64,000 nt of DNA, taken from positions 61,726 through 125,725 of the forward strand of contig CAVRIZ010000007.1 of assembly GCA_963721445.1 (NCBI GenBank). Reading direction: 5' to 3'. The position numbers and the translations under genes were made by a program. The notes under the pieces were generated by a model that was given only the letters and a program-made list of their open reading frames with translations, did not search any database and was not told the DNA's origin. Shown here in pieces: positions 36,161-45,578 of the stretch (positions are counted from its first letter, which is position 1; each line of letters opens with the position of its first letter). The stretch comes from DAIOEK01 sp963721445 (GTDB lineage Bacteria > Chloroflexota > Anaerolineae > Anaerolineales > Anaerolineaceae).

Positions 36161-36986
36161 ATCGAACAAATCGAACAATTAAGAAGAGAATGATCGCGTT
36201 AATTCCAACAAAAACCAGGTCCGTCCAACGGAAATGAGATCGGATATAGCTGCTCCGTTCAGGTTCCACCCCAAATCCCCGGGAATCCATCGCCAAGGCA
36301 AGCGACTCTGCTTTATGCAAACTCTGGACAAATAATGGTACAAGGAGCGGGACAACTTGCCTGACCCTTCGCAATATGCTGCCAGAACCTGATCCCCATA
36401 CCGCACCTCTGGATGCTTGTGCTTTGGCGATCCGTTCTGCGGTGATGGTAAGGATAGGGATAAACCTGATCGCTATTTCCACTGCAATAATAAAATCGAG
36501 TATGGGTAAGCGAAGTATTTTTAATGGGCTTAGCAGGGATTCCATTCCGTGAATAAACCTCGAAGTAGATAAACTACTGCTTATCAGGCTGATTAATAAA
36601 ATCATGGAAGCGAATCGGATGATGAGCAATACAGCCACCCGGAGATCTGCATAAGATAGGATCAATGATCTCCAATGAAAAAATACTGGCTCCCTGTCGA
36701 TGGCGGTATTGAAAAATAAATTAATTGCAGCAATTATGAGGACAAAGGGAAGGGCAGCCAGCATTCCTTTAAAGTAAACCCGTAATGGCACTTGGGAGAA
36801 GATCATGCCGATAATTATCAATCCGAGGATTGCTAATAAGGCGGGAATATTCTGGATATATAAAACACAAGCCAGGTAAAGGAAAAACGACAGTAGAAAT
36901 GCCCGCGGATCGATCCGTTGCAGCCAAGTGTTTCGAGGCGTGAATTCAGCGAATGGCATGGAGCGTAAGAACTCAAACTCGCTCAT
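36159..36986 (-). CDS. ecfT: ECF transporter transmembrane protein EcfT
   Basis: 275 residues, five to six predicted helices, and the two cytoplasmic coupling motifs of EcfT: AKAQASRGA near residue 190 and AMDSRGFG near 232, whose Arg residues dock into the ATPases. It links the S component to ATP hydrolysis. It overlaps the ecfA gene by ATGA (36983-36986). Confidence 0.93.
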   Translation of the reverse strand: MSEFEFLRSMPFAEFTPRNTWLQRIDPRAFLLSFFLYLACVLYIQNIPALLAILGLIIIGMIFSQVPLRVYFKGMLAALPFVLIIAAINLFFNTAIDREPVFFHWRSLILSYADLRVAVLLIIRFASMILLISLISSSLSTSRFIHGMESLLSPLKILRLPILDFIIAVEIAIRFIPILTITAERIAKAQASRGAVWGSGSGSILRRVRQVVPLLVPLFVQSLHKAESLALAMDSRGFGVEPERSSYIRSHFRWTDLVFVGINAIILFLIVRFVR

Positions 36987-37855
36987 TCGTTAACCTTCTC
37001 ATCTACCCGCTGACCGATCGATGTATTGTTCAACTCATTAATTTTGTTCAGTAGCTGCAATTCGATGGGTGCAGCCATTCGAAGGTCTGATAATCTGGTG
37101 GTGTCAGACAACACATCCAGAACCGACCCTGAGATAGCGCTTCGCCCATGATCCATGATGGTAACAGTTTGGCAAAGATGGGCAATATCGTCCATGTTAT
37201 GTGACGAAACCACAAATGTCACGCCGGCTGCTTGCATTTGGTCAAATACTTCCAAAACCTGCCCATGCGCGACTGGATCTAATCCGGCAGTTGGTTCATC
37301 GAGAAGCAGAACTTTCGGTCGTAAAGCTATGATGGAGGCTAGTGCGGCTTTTCGCTTTTCCCCACCCGAAAGGGTACTAATTCGCCTATCCTTGAATTGG
37401 TCAAACCCTAAACCAACCTGATCCATAGCCCATCTCACCCGTTCGGCAATTGATTCTTCAATCTTGACCGTTCGTGGACCGTATGCAATCTCATCCCCAA
37501 CAAATTCTTCAAAAAATTGCACTTCCGGATTTTGCATCACCAGACCCACATATTGAACCAGCTCCTGGCGTGGAAGCTTAATGTCAGACATGTCGTAAGG
37601 TCCAACCCGAACACTACCCATTTGAGGGCGGAGAAGCCCATTCAAATGTTGCAAAAGGGTGCTTTTACCAGAGCCAGTCACACCAATCAATCCGTGGCTG
37701 CCCCCATTAATGATCTCAAGCTCCGCATCCAGAAGTGCCCTGGTCTGATAAGGGGTATCTTCCAGGTAGATATGACCGAGATGAGACACTTCAATTTCTT
37801 TTTTTCCTACATGAGGCTCCCTTGTATTGGGCTGGAATTCCTGTCCGGTGCTCAC
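36983..37855 (-). CDS. ecfA2: ECF transporter ATPase (second A subunit)
   Basis: 290 residues. Walker A GVTGSGKST near 58, MQNPEVQFFEEFVGDEIAYGP with the Q-loop, LSGGEKRKAALA signature, Walker B LLLDEPTAGLDP. The extra 20 N-terminal residues (STGQEFQPNTREP) precede the ABC core. Overlaps neighbours by ATGA at both ends, so T, A and A' are made together. Confidence 0.92.
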   Translation of the reverse strand: MSTGQEFQPNTREPHVGKKEIEVSHLGHIYLEDTPYQTRALLDAELEIINGGSHGLIGVTGSGKSTLLQHLNGLLRPQMGSVRVGPYDMSDIKLPRQELVQYVGLVMQNPEVQFFEEFVGDEIAYGPRTVKIEESIAERVRWAMDQVGLGFDQFKDRRISTLSGGEKRKAALASIIALRPKVLLLDEPTAGLDPVAHGQVLEVFDQMQAAGVTFVVSSHNMDDIAHLCQTVTIMDHGRSAISGSVLDVLSDTTRLSDLRMAAPIELQLLNKINELNNTSIGQRVDEKVNE

Positions 37856-38682
37856 AAACCACTCTGCAGCCGTGGGATAAGTGAGCCGATCTCCTTTGGG
37901 AAATTACGTAAATTGATTGCCAGCTGTACAATCAGACGCCGTTCGGGTGGATATTCCAGGCTCCAATCGGACAGTGAATATTGACCGGAGAATAGGTCCG
38001 AAGTTGATCCATCGAATACTACTCGTCCTTCCCTTAATACGAGAACTCTTTCTGCGCGTGCAGCTTCGGCCATGGAATGAGTAATGTGTAGGATCGTCTT
38101 ACCATTTTTATGAAGAGTATCCATCTGTTGTAAGACGACTCCCCGCCCTATCGGGTCAAGCATGGATGTTGCTTCATCAAAAACAATACAGTCAGGTTGA
38201 ATTGCTAGAACTCCTGCTAAAGCGAGCCGTTGAGTTTGACCAGCAGATAGCAGGTAAGAGGGACGGGTTCTAATGTCCCATAAGTCCATCTCCTGCAGGA
38301 TTTCACGGACTCGCCGGTGCATCTTTTCGTAATCCCAACCGTAATTTTCCAACCCGAACGCTACATCCTCTTCGATGGTAGAGGAAAATATTTGTTCTTC
38401 AGGTGATTGGAAAACCATACCAACCCGTTTTCGGATGGAGGATATATTATCCTTTTTCCTGGTATCTAATCCGGCTATTGATACCAACCCATTATCAGGA
38501 ATCAGTAATCCATTGATCATCTTGGCCAGGGTAGATTTCCCGGATCCATTAGCACCAAGTATAGCTATATATTCTCCAGCATCCACACAAAACGAAACGG
38601 AGTCGAGAGTTTGTCGCATATCGACTGTCTTGTCGTCGGGGTACTGAAATGTGATGTTGTCTATCCGGATTAGCTCTTGCAT
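37852..38682 (-). CDS. ecfA1: ECF transporter ATPase (first A subunit)
   Basis: 276 residues. Walker A GANGSGKST near 42, FQSPEEQIFSSTIEEDVAFG with the Q-loop, signature LLSAGQTQRLALAG (LSAGQ variant) and Walker B CIVFDEATSMLDP. First gene of the ecfA1-ecfA2-ecfT operon. The two ATPases differ in their signatures, as is usual for group I/II ECF pairs. Confidence 0.92.
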   Translation of the reverse strand: MQELIRIDNITFQYPDDKTVDMRQTLDSVSFCVDAGEYIAILGANGSGKSTLAKMINGLLIPDNGLVSIAGLDTRKKDNISSIRKRVGMVFQSPEEQIFSSTIEEDVAFGLENYGWDYEKMHRRVREILQEMDLWDIRTRPSYLLSAGQTQRLALAGVLAIQPDCIVFDEATSMLDPIGRGVVLQQMDTLHKNGKTILHITHSMAEAARAERVLVLREGRVVFDGSTSDLFSGQYSLSDWSLEYPPERRLIVQLAINLRNFPKEIGSLIPRLQSGL

Positions 38683-38844
38683 TTCACGCTGCGTTTCCTG
38701 CCATTAATTTTATCATACGGTCAGGTGGTTCAACTATCAGCCTCGTGCATTACATTTATCCTTCCCGGTTATACAATGTCCGACAGTAGTGAAATCAGTC
38801 GGGTAAAATTACTTTATACATACTTTGTACATTTGGGAGTGACT

Positions 38845-39999
38845 ATGGCATTTTATCTTGCATTTATGGAAGTATGGCGAAGCCGGGGAAGGTACTTCCT
38901 CTTTGGTCTCGTTATCGCGCTAATCACTACATTAGTCCTTTTTATCGCCGGGTTGGCACAGGGATTATCCAACGCGAATAAAGAATATATATCCAAACTG
39001 GATGCACAACTAATTGCGTTCCAGGATAAAGTCCAATTGTCGACTTCCGCCAGTCAGATCGGACAATCCGTCCTCAATAATATTCGCCGGGTGGAGGGAG
39101 TAGCGGACCTCGGCTCGATCGGTCTTAGTTCCGGTTCTGTTGCCACCTTTTCAAGCGCTGATGAGGTCGATATATCATTAATCGGTGTGGAACCAGGGAG
39201 ACCCGGCATGCCCATCACAAAAACTGGAAAACCGTTCCGGTTGAGTAATGAAAATTCAGCCATTGTGGATTCCAATTTTCTCTCGAAAACCGGTTATCAG
39301 GTTGGTGATTCGATAAAAATTAAGACATTACAGGGGAAAGACTATAAGTATAACGAAGTCACAATTATTGGTACGACTGATGGTCAGGATTACCTCTTCC
39401 GTCCTTCGATCTTCCTACCCTATCTAACCTGGGATAAAATTCGCCCGAAATCTGGAAGTCGCCAAAATACTGGCGAATATACATTCAACATCATTGCAAT
39501 AAAAACAACCAACACCCTCTCGAAGGTGCAGATAGCCCGCAATATTCAAACCCAGGTGAAGAATCTGGAGGTCGTTGACCTGGATTCAGCGATCCGAGCT
39601 ATTCCGGGTTACCTCGTACAGCAGCAAACCCTGAATACGCAACAGGGATTTACGCTACTGATCGGTGTCCTTGTAATTGGTGGTTTTTTTCAGATTCAAA
39701 TGCTTCAGAAGATTCCTCTGATTGGAGTCCTAAAAGCAATTGGGACCTCCAACAACATAGTTGCAGCCGCTGTGGTTATTCAGATCATCCTGGTCAGTAC
39801 ATTTGGTGTGCTGCTGGGGACGGCAATCACGTTGTTATTATCTCTTGCTTTACCGGCTGCTGTCCCGATCATATTTTCAGGCCCGACTATTCTGATTGCC
39901 GTCGCTGCTCTTCTAGCAATTGGTCCGTTGGGGGGATTGGTCACAGTTCGCCTGGCAGTTTCTGTTGAGCCTTTGACTGCGCTCGGATTAAGTTCATAA
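38845..39999 (+). CDS. FtsX/DevC-type ABC transporter permease
   Basis: The frame is open from 38677, but MAFYLAFMEVWRSRGRY at 38845, preceded by TTTGGGAG, gives the expected N-terminus; 384 residues. One membrane helix at about 20-42, a large periplasmic-type domain of about 220 residues (MacB-PCD-like), and three helices at the C-terminus (about 260-380, with IGVLKAIGTSNN). This is the DevC/MacB/FtsX permease plan. It pairs with the ATPase at 40010; no DevB/HlyD adaptor gene is adjacent. Confidence 0.87.
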   Translation: MAFYLAFMEVWRSRGRYFLFGLVIALITTLVLFIAGLAQGLSNANKEYISKLDAQLIAFQDKVQLSTSASQIGQSVLNNIRRVEGVADLGSIGLSSGSVATFSSADEVDISLIGVEPGRPGMPITKTGKPFRLSNENSAIVDSNFLSKTGYQVGDSIKIKTLQGKDYKYNEVTIIGTTDGQDYLFRPSIFLPYLTWDKIRPKSGSRQNTGEYTFNIIAIKTTNTLSKVQIARNIQTQVKNLEVVDLDSAIRAIPGYLVQQQTLNTQQGFTLLIGVLVIGGFFQIQMLQKIPLIGVLKAIGTSNNIVAAAVVIQIILVSTFGVLLGTAITLLLSLALPAAVPIIFSGPTILIAVAALLAIGPLGGLVTVRLAVSVEPLTALGLSS

Positions 40000-40009
40000 A
40001 GGGGATGAG

Positions 40010-40729
40010 ATGGATACTGTTTTACATGCAGAAAATGTCACCAAAATTTATCGATCAGGCTCAAACGAGGTCCGGGCAGTGGATAGTATTGACCTCTCAG
40101 TAAAAAGGGGAGAATTTATTGCACTGGTCGGACCTTCTGGTTCGGGGAAGACTACCATGCTGGCAATGCTCGCAGCGCTTCTCAATCCAACAGCCGGAAA
40201 AGTATCCATCGATAACGTGGATCTTTCGCAGTTAGGCGACTCGCAAAAAGTAAAGTTTCGTCGTGAGAGAATTGGCTTTACATTTCAAGCCAACAACTTA
40301 TTGCCTTATCTCACAGTCCAGGAGAATGTGGAATTGATGCTGAGGTTGAATTACTCGTTGACCCCACAATCCAGTCTATTTACAAGGGAATTACTTACCC
40401 GCTTAGGTTTGGAAGACCGATTAAATTACCTTCCAGCCCAACTCTCCGGTGGACAGAAACAACGAGTGGCAATCGCCCGATCCCTGGTACACAATCCAAG
40501 TCTCGTCCTGGCGGATGAGCCAACTGCCTCACTGGATACAGAGCGGGCATATCAGGTAGTAAAGATCTTTTCAGATCTGATCCATGAGCAAAATAAGGCG
40601 GGCATCATGGTGACGCATGACTTAAGAATGTGTATCTACGTGGATAAAGTAATCCAAATGATGGACGGAAAAGTGGAGAATATCCTTTCAACCCGAAAGG
40701 ATATTGATGATTTCATGGCATGTGCTTGA
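40010..40729 (+). CDS. ABC transporter ATPase, DevA/MacB/LolD type
   Basis: 239 residues. Walker A GPSGSGKTT near 40-48, Q-loop FQANNLLPYLTVQENVE, signature LSGGQKQRVAIA, Walker B LVLADEPTASLD, all canonical. GGGATGAG precedes ATG, 10 bases after the permease stop, so the two form one transporter. Such systems move lipids, peptides or macrolides, or act as mechanotransmitters; substrate unknown. Confidence 0.92.
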   Translation: MDTVLHAENVTKIYRSGSNEVRAVDSIDLSVKRGEFIALVGPSGSGKTTMLAMLAALLNPTAGKVSIDNVDLSQLGDSQKVKFRRERIGFTFQANNLLPYLTVQENVELMLRLNYSLTPQSSLFTRELLTRLGLEDRLNYLPAQLSGGQKQRVAIARSLVHNPSLVLADEPTASLDTERAYQVVKIFSDLIHEQNKAGIMVTHDLRMCIYVDKVIQMMDGKVENILSTRKDIDDFMACA

Positions 40730-40810
40730 TTTATCCAAAACAGCAAAGTATTTGGGAGGATGAGAATACGAACTACTGATAAGAATTTTCGATAATTGAT
40801 TACATTCGAA

Positions 40811-40840
40811 TTGGTTAGAAACAAATAATAAGTATACAAT
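40811..40840 (+). promoter_or_regulatory. Promoter of the SLC13 gene (leaderless layout)
   Basis: TTGGTT at 40811-40816 and TATACAAT at 40833-40840. The -10 ends 7 bases before ATG 40848 and there is no ribosome site between. Confidence 0.55.
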
Positions 40841-40847
40841 CCATTAA

Positions 40848-42683
40848 ATGCAAATCTCCGACCTGTCCATACTACTTTTGGTTCTAACAGCGGGAATTCC
40901 ACTATTCCTGGTTGTTATGAATAAACTGCGAATGGATATAGCAGGCCTATTGATAGCAGTCTTATTGGGCGTTTATCAACTCCTCGGATTGCAAATCCTT
41001 GGTCCAGCCCATACTCCGATAAACGCAATACGATCGATTTCTGGCTTCAGTCAACCAGTGGTCATCACACTTATTGCACTTTTTATTTTTACATTCGCAC
41101 TTGAAAAAACCGGAATCACACGCTGGTTAGCCCAATATATCATCGGCTGGGGAAAAGGGAAGACCTCCTCGTATATCCTGATCTTTTCTGCAACAAGCGC
41201 GTTACTTTCCCTTGTAATGAATAATCTAGCTGCTGGAGCTATCCTTTTACCAAGCGCAATTCATGTATCCCGAAAGACTCATCTTCGCGTCAGCAAATTG
41301 TTAATTCCAATTGCATACGGAAGTCTGCTTGGAGGTTCGGCTACATTATTTACAACTGCCAATATCATAATGAGCGATATATTAGTGAAGGCACATCCAG
41401 CTCAATTGGGTCTTCGTTTCCAGGATTTCTTTCCCACTGGTGGTTTGATCGCGATCGGGGGAATTCTCTTCTTATGGTTGGCGGGAGACAGATTATTACC
41501 TGATCACAAACCCACGCTCGAACAAGCGCAGGCTCAATTAACCGGAAAAGAATTGGAAGACTTTTTTCAGATTGGTAATCGTCTTTGGGAGGGAATAGTT
41601 CAGAATAATTCACCATACGCATTCCATTCGATTAGGGAAAGTCAAATATCAAAAAAGTGGGGAGTCACTATAGCAGCAATCAGACATGGGGATGATTTCC
41701 TTTTACCAATTCCAGATAGAGTGCTCTATCCGGATGATCGCCTGATATTAATTGGGCGGCAAGAAAAGATGCAGCAACTCGAGGAAAATGGTCTGGGGAT
41801 ACAGGCTTTCCACAATCATTTTTATCTTTCTGAAAAAGGAATATCAGTGGTTGAGATTGTCATCTCACCCCACTCTCATTTCCTTGGTCAAACGATTGAA
41901 CAGATCCAATTTAGGAATCAATACGGCTTAACCGTGATCGGTATAAAAAGGATCGACCGTTCCTACCGAACTGACGTGGGCAAGTTATCCCTCTTTCCTG
42001 GGGATTCTCTACTTGCAATCGGCACAACCCAACAGATTCAAGCTTTATTGAAGAACAGTGATTTTATCATTTTGGAAACAAATCCATCCGATGAACCTCT
42101 TCATCCCATGCAGGCTGGAATTGTATTGTCAGTTTTAGCCGGTGCAGTCATCGCATCCATATTGGGTGTGCCGGTATATTTAGCTATGCTCTTTGGCTCA
42201 GTTGTGATCATTCTACTTCGTCAGGTCACGCTGGATGAGGTTTATCATTCGATCCATTGGCAGACAGTATTTATTATTGCAGGATTATCTGCACTAAGTA
42301 CTGCAATAATTGAATCTGGATTGGCAAACCAGATTGGAGTTCTTGTCCAACCGCTATCTTCATTGGGATTACCACTTTTTGCGGCGGGTATGTATTTATT
42401 GAGCGCTTTATTTACACAGATAATTGGAGGGCAGGTCGCAGCTCTTGTTACTGGTCCGATAGCAATCGGCGCAGCAATAAGTGCAGGTCTAAATCCGCAA
42501 GCTATTGCCGTAGCTACGGCTATTGGATGCTCAGCATCCTTCCTTTTACCGTTAGCACATCCGGTTAATATCTTAATGATCAGCCCCGCGAATTATTCCT
42601 TCCAAGATTTTTTTCGAATCGGGATATGGTTATCTCTGCTCAGCTTGTTGATGCTAACCATCGGGTTATACCTCTTCTGGTAA
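40848..42683 (+). CDS. SLC13/ArsB-NhaD-type permease with two RCK-C domains
   Basis: 611 residues. Two membrane halves (about 1-210 and 420-611, some 11-12 helices), each with a hairpin such as MNNLAAGAILLPSAI, separated by a cytoplasmic region of two TrkA-C/RCK-C-like domains (WGVTIAAIRHGDDFLLPIPDRVLYPDDRLILIG and its repeat YGLTVIGIKRIDRS...GDSLLAIG). This plan is that of bacterial SLC13 family carriers for sulfate, dicarboxylates or related anions, coupled to Na+ or H+. Substrate unassigned. Confidence 0.9.
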   Translation: MQISDLSILLLVLTAGIPLFLVVMNKLRMDIAGLLIAVLLGVYQLLGLQILGPAHTPINAIRSISGFSQPVVITLIALFIFTFALEKTGITRWLAQYIIGWGKGKTSSYILIFSATSALLSLVMNNLAAGAILLPSAIHVSRKTHLRVSKLLIPIAYGSLLGGSATLFTTANIIMSDILVKAHPAQLGLRFQDFFPTGGLIAIGGILFLWLAGDRLLPDHKPTLEQAQAQLTGKELEDFFQIGNRLWEGIVQNNSPYAFHSIRESQISKKWGVTIAAIRHGDDFLLPIPDRVLYPDDRLILIGRQEKMQQLEENGLGIQAFHNHFYLSEKGISVVEIVISPHSHFLGQTIEQIQFRNQYGLTVIGIKRIDRSYRTDVGKLSLFPGDSLLAIGTTQQIQALLKNSDFIILETNPSDEPLHPMQAGIVLSVLAGAVIASILGVPVYLAMLFGSVVIILLRQVTLDEVYHSIHWQTVFIIAGLSALSTAIIESGLANQIGVLVQPLSSLGLPLFAAGMYLLSALFTQIIGGQVAALVTGPIAIGAAISAGLNPQAIAVATAIGCSASFLLPLAHPVNILMISPANYSFQDFFRIGIWLSLLSLLMLTIGLYLFW

Positions 42684-42749
42684 TTGTTTATTTCGTTTGA
42701 CATTTTTATCGAATATCATCCCATCTTCATAACACGTAAATCTAGTAGT

Positions 42750-42777
42750 CCCAATACTAAAATTGGGGTCATTTTTT
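42750..42777 (+). terminator. Probable terminator after the SLC13 gene
   Basis: CCCAAT (42750-42755), loop ACTAAA, ATTGGG (42762-42767), then GTCATTTTTT. Short stem but good T run. Confidence 0.5.
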
Positions 42778-42860
42778 GATCCCCTCTAATATCCTTAGTT
42801 TACTTCTATTCAACTTATCTATACAATGATAAATAAATATAGTGTTAAAAGGAGAGGGAT

Positions 42861-44375
42861 ATGGCTCGAAAACGATTAACTACCACTCATGGACAACCGA
42901 TCGCAGATAATCAAAACTCACTGACTGCAGGCAGTCGCGGACCCTTATTGATGCAAGATTTTCAATTGCTTGAAAAGATGGCTACCTTCAATCGTGAGAG
43001 AGTACCTGAGCGTGTTGTTCACGCCAAAGGATCCGGAGCGTTTGGAACCTTTACTGTTACACACGATGTAACCCGCTATACTAAGGCGAATATTTTTTCG
43101 CAAATTGGCAAGAAAACAAAAGTTCTTCTCCGCTTCTCTACGGTAGCCGGTGAACGAGGCGCAGCCGACGCCGAGCGTGATGTGCGTGGGTTTGCCATGA
43201 AGTTTTATACCGAAGAGGGCAACTGGGACCTGGTGGGGAATAATACCCCTGTATTTTTTATTCGGGATGCCTACAAATTCGGAGATTTTATTCATACCCA
43301 AAAGCGGGATCCGAAGACCAACCTGCGAAGTCCGGTAGCTATGTGGGATTTTTGGTCGCTCTCGCCTGAGAGCCTCCACCAGGTGACAATTCTATTTAGC
43401 GATCGTGGGCTTCCACAAGGGTACCGATTTGTCCATGGATTCGGCAGCCACACTTACAGTTTTATCAACGAAAAGAATGAGCGTTTCTGGGTCAAATTTC
43501 ATTTCAAGACCCAACAGGGGATCAAGAATTGGACCAATGCGGAAGCAGCGCAGATAGTTGCTCAAGACCGCGAAAGCTCCCAACGGGATCTTTTTGAAGC
43601 GATTGAACGGGGTGACTTTCCCCGTTGGAACCTAAAGATCCAGGTGATGCCAGAAAAGGAAGCGGCTACCTATGCCATCAATCCATTCGATTTAACCAAG
43701 GTCTGGCCGCATAAGGATTACCCTCTGATGGATGTTGGTATCATGGAGCTGAATAAAAACCCGGATAACTATTTTGCTGAAGTTGAACAGGCCGCGTTTG
43801 AACCCTCCAACATAGTTCCCGGGATTGGTTTTTCACCGGATAAGATGTTGCAAGCCCGAATTATGTCTTATGCAGACGCGCACCGCTATCGGATCGGGGT
43901 AAATTATGCCTCCCTGCCGGTAAATCGTCCAATCGTTGAAATCAATAACTATCATCGTGATGGAAATATGCGCCTGGACGGGAATTTCGGCGGCGCAGTC
44001 AATTACGAACCCAATAGTATGGGCGGTCCATTTGAAGATAAAAGTTTTAAAGAACCTTCCCTCCATCTTGAAGGCGATGCGGACAGGTACGACCATCGAA
44101 TCGGAAATGATGATTACACTCAGCCTGGAAATCTATTCCGCTTGATGAGCTCCGACCAGAAGGATCAGCTCTTCAGCAATGTGGCGGAGGCGATGCAGGG
44201 TGTCCCAAAACGGGTTCAGGTCAGGGAAATCGTCCATTTTTATCGAGCAGATCCAGCCTATGGCCTGGGTGTGGCAAAAGTATTAGGTTTGGATTTTATT
44301 CCCTACATTCCCTGGACGACTATTTCTCTTCAGGAATTGATAGAGAAGACATCGGAAGAAGTGTTTAGATCCTGA
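42861..44375 (+). CDS. katA: Monofunctional heme catalase
   Basis: 504 residues, clade 1/3 small-subunit length. RVVHAKGSGAFG has the distal catalytic His (about residue 54), NTPVFFIRDA the distal Asn, and RIMSYADAHRYRIG the proximal heme ligand Tyr. RDVRGFAMKFYTEEGNWDLVGNN and GIGFSPDKMLQ are fully typical. Breaks H2O2 into water and oxygen. AAAAGGAGAGGG precedes ATG; TATACAAT lies at 42820-42827. A PerR-like site cannot be called with confidence. Confidence 0.97.
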   Translation: MARKRLTTTHGQPIADNQNSLTAGSRGPLLMQDFQLLEKMATFNRERVPERVVHAKGSGAFGTFTVTHDVTRYTKANIFSQIGKKTKVLLRFSTVAGERGAADAERDVRGFAMKFYTEEGNWDLVGNNTPVFFIRDAYKFGDFIHTQKRDPKTNLRSPVAMWDFWSLSPESLHQVTILFSDRGLPQGYRFVHGFGSHTYSFINEKNERFWVKFHFKTQQGIKNWTNAEAAQIVAQDRESSQRDLFEAIERGDFPRWNLKIQVMPEKEAATYAINPFDLTKVWPHKDYPLMDVGIMELNKNPDNYFAEVEQAAFEPSNIVPGIGFSPDKMLQARIMSYADAHRYRIGVNYASLPVNRPIVEINNYHRDGNMRLDGNFGGAVNYEPNSMGGPFEDKSFKEPSLHLEGDADRYDHRIGNDDYTQPGNLFRLMSSDQKDQLFSNVAEAMQGVPKRVQVREIVHFYRADPAYGLGVAKVLGLDFIPYIPWTTISLQELIEKTSEEVFRS

Positions 44376-44394
44376 TCTAATTGTTGAAAATGCA

Positions 44395-44432
44395 AAAAAA
44401 GGATTCCCAAATACAAAAGGGAATCCTTTTTT
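44395..44432 (+). terminator. Intrinsic terminator after catalase
   Basis: AAAAAAGGATTCCC (44395-44408), 10-base loop, GGGAATCCTTTTTT (44419-44432). Strong. Confidence 0.9.
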
Positions 44433-44510
44433 CGTTGGCTCTGATTTCTCCTATACACAATAATTCTTCAATCCGAAACCTGAACTTACTTCATGGTAAA
44501 CTAAAAATAT

Positions 44511-45507
44511 ATGCATAATCCTTCCTCGGAAACTACATCCACTGCCGTGGCTCATCCAAATATTGCCTTTATCAAATACTGGGGGAATCTCGACGATTCG
44601 CTCCGGATTCCAGCGAATGGATCCATTTCCATGAACCTGGCGGAATTGGAAACGAAAACTACAGTATCCTTCGATGCTGGGCTGTCGGCCGATCAACTTT
44701 TGCTCAATGATCGTCCAGCTGGTCCGCACGAACTTCTGCGGGTAGCGCAATTCCTGGATATCATTCGCAGCATGAGCGGATCCAATCTATTTGCCCAAGT
44801 CACATCCAAAAATAACTTTCCTGCGGCAAGCGGTATAGCCTCTTCGGCATCTGCTTTCGCTGCCCTCGCCCTTGCCGCATCTACCGCGCTGGGATTGTCT
44901 CTCTCTGAAAATGAGCTTTCCCGCTTAGCCAGGCGTGGTTCAGGATCAGCGTCCAGATCCATCCCTACTGGATTCACTGAATGGCTGCCGGGTCAGACAG
45001 ACGACTCATCATTCAGTATTTCGATTGCCAAACCAGAGCACTGGGATCTTGTAGATGTAATCGCCATTGTGGATTCTCGCCCTAAAAATGTGGGATCTAC
45101 CGAAGGGCATCACATGGCAATAACGTCTCCCCTTCAGTCTGCTCGTGTGAATGATGCTTCCAGAAGAGTGGATATTTGCAGAAAAGCTGTCCTTGAAAGG
45201 GACTTCTCTACTCTGTTAGAAATAATTGAGCTGGATTGTCATGTTAATGCATGCCGTCATGATGACTTCACAGCCATCGCTACGTTATTGGTTGCCTTCT
45301 ACATTGTCTTTGATCGAAAAGGTCGTCCAGTGGCGTTTAAATGGTCTTCCTGTGGCATATACGATCGATGCTGGTCCAAATCTCCATCTGATCACCACTT
45401 CAAAAAGCGTGGAAGATTTGCATGCTGAGTTGCATCGTGTCCCCGAAGTTATCAGCTTGTTTATCACCCACCCTGGCGGACCAGCTACGATCATGGCGGA
45501 TATGTAG
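44511..45507 (+). CDS. mvaD: Diphosphomevalonate decarboxylase, split by one frameshift
   Basis: GHMP-kinase-fold enzyme that turns mevalonate 5-diphosphate (or a related phosphate) into isopentenyl diphosphate. NIAFIKYWG near residues 17-25 and PAASGIASSASAFAALA (ATP-binding loop) are diagnostic; the catalytic Asp region is in the second frame (LPVAYTIDAGPN). The frame changes around TT 45244-45245: the first frame reads ...EIIELDCH, the second ...LMHAVMMTSQP. Removing one base joins them into 331 residues. TAAACT ends 8 bases before ATG, a leaderless layout. Decarboxylase versus phosphomevalonate decarboxylase cannot be fixed by eye. Confidence 0.88.
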
Positions 45508-45578
45508 TTGTTCAATGTTGATAATGAAAATCTAATTATCCATAGGTATAATCGTAACATCTTTGATAAGGATGATGA

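Noticed and set aside
33321..38834. Shared ACTTTGTACA strings at about 33321 and 38824 as a common operator
   Set aside because: Only two partial matches in AT-rich leaders, no symmetry and no functional link; likely chance.
42765..42784. GGGGTCA...TGATCCCC inverted repeat before catalase as a regulator site
   Set aside because: The arms have a bulge, and the overlapping CCCAAT/ATTGGG hairpin with its T run is better explained as a terminator.
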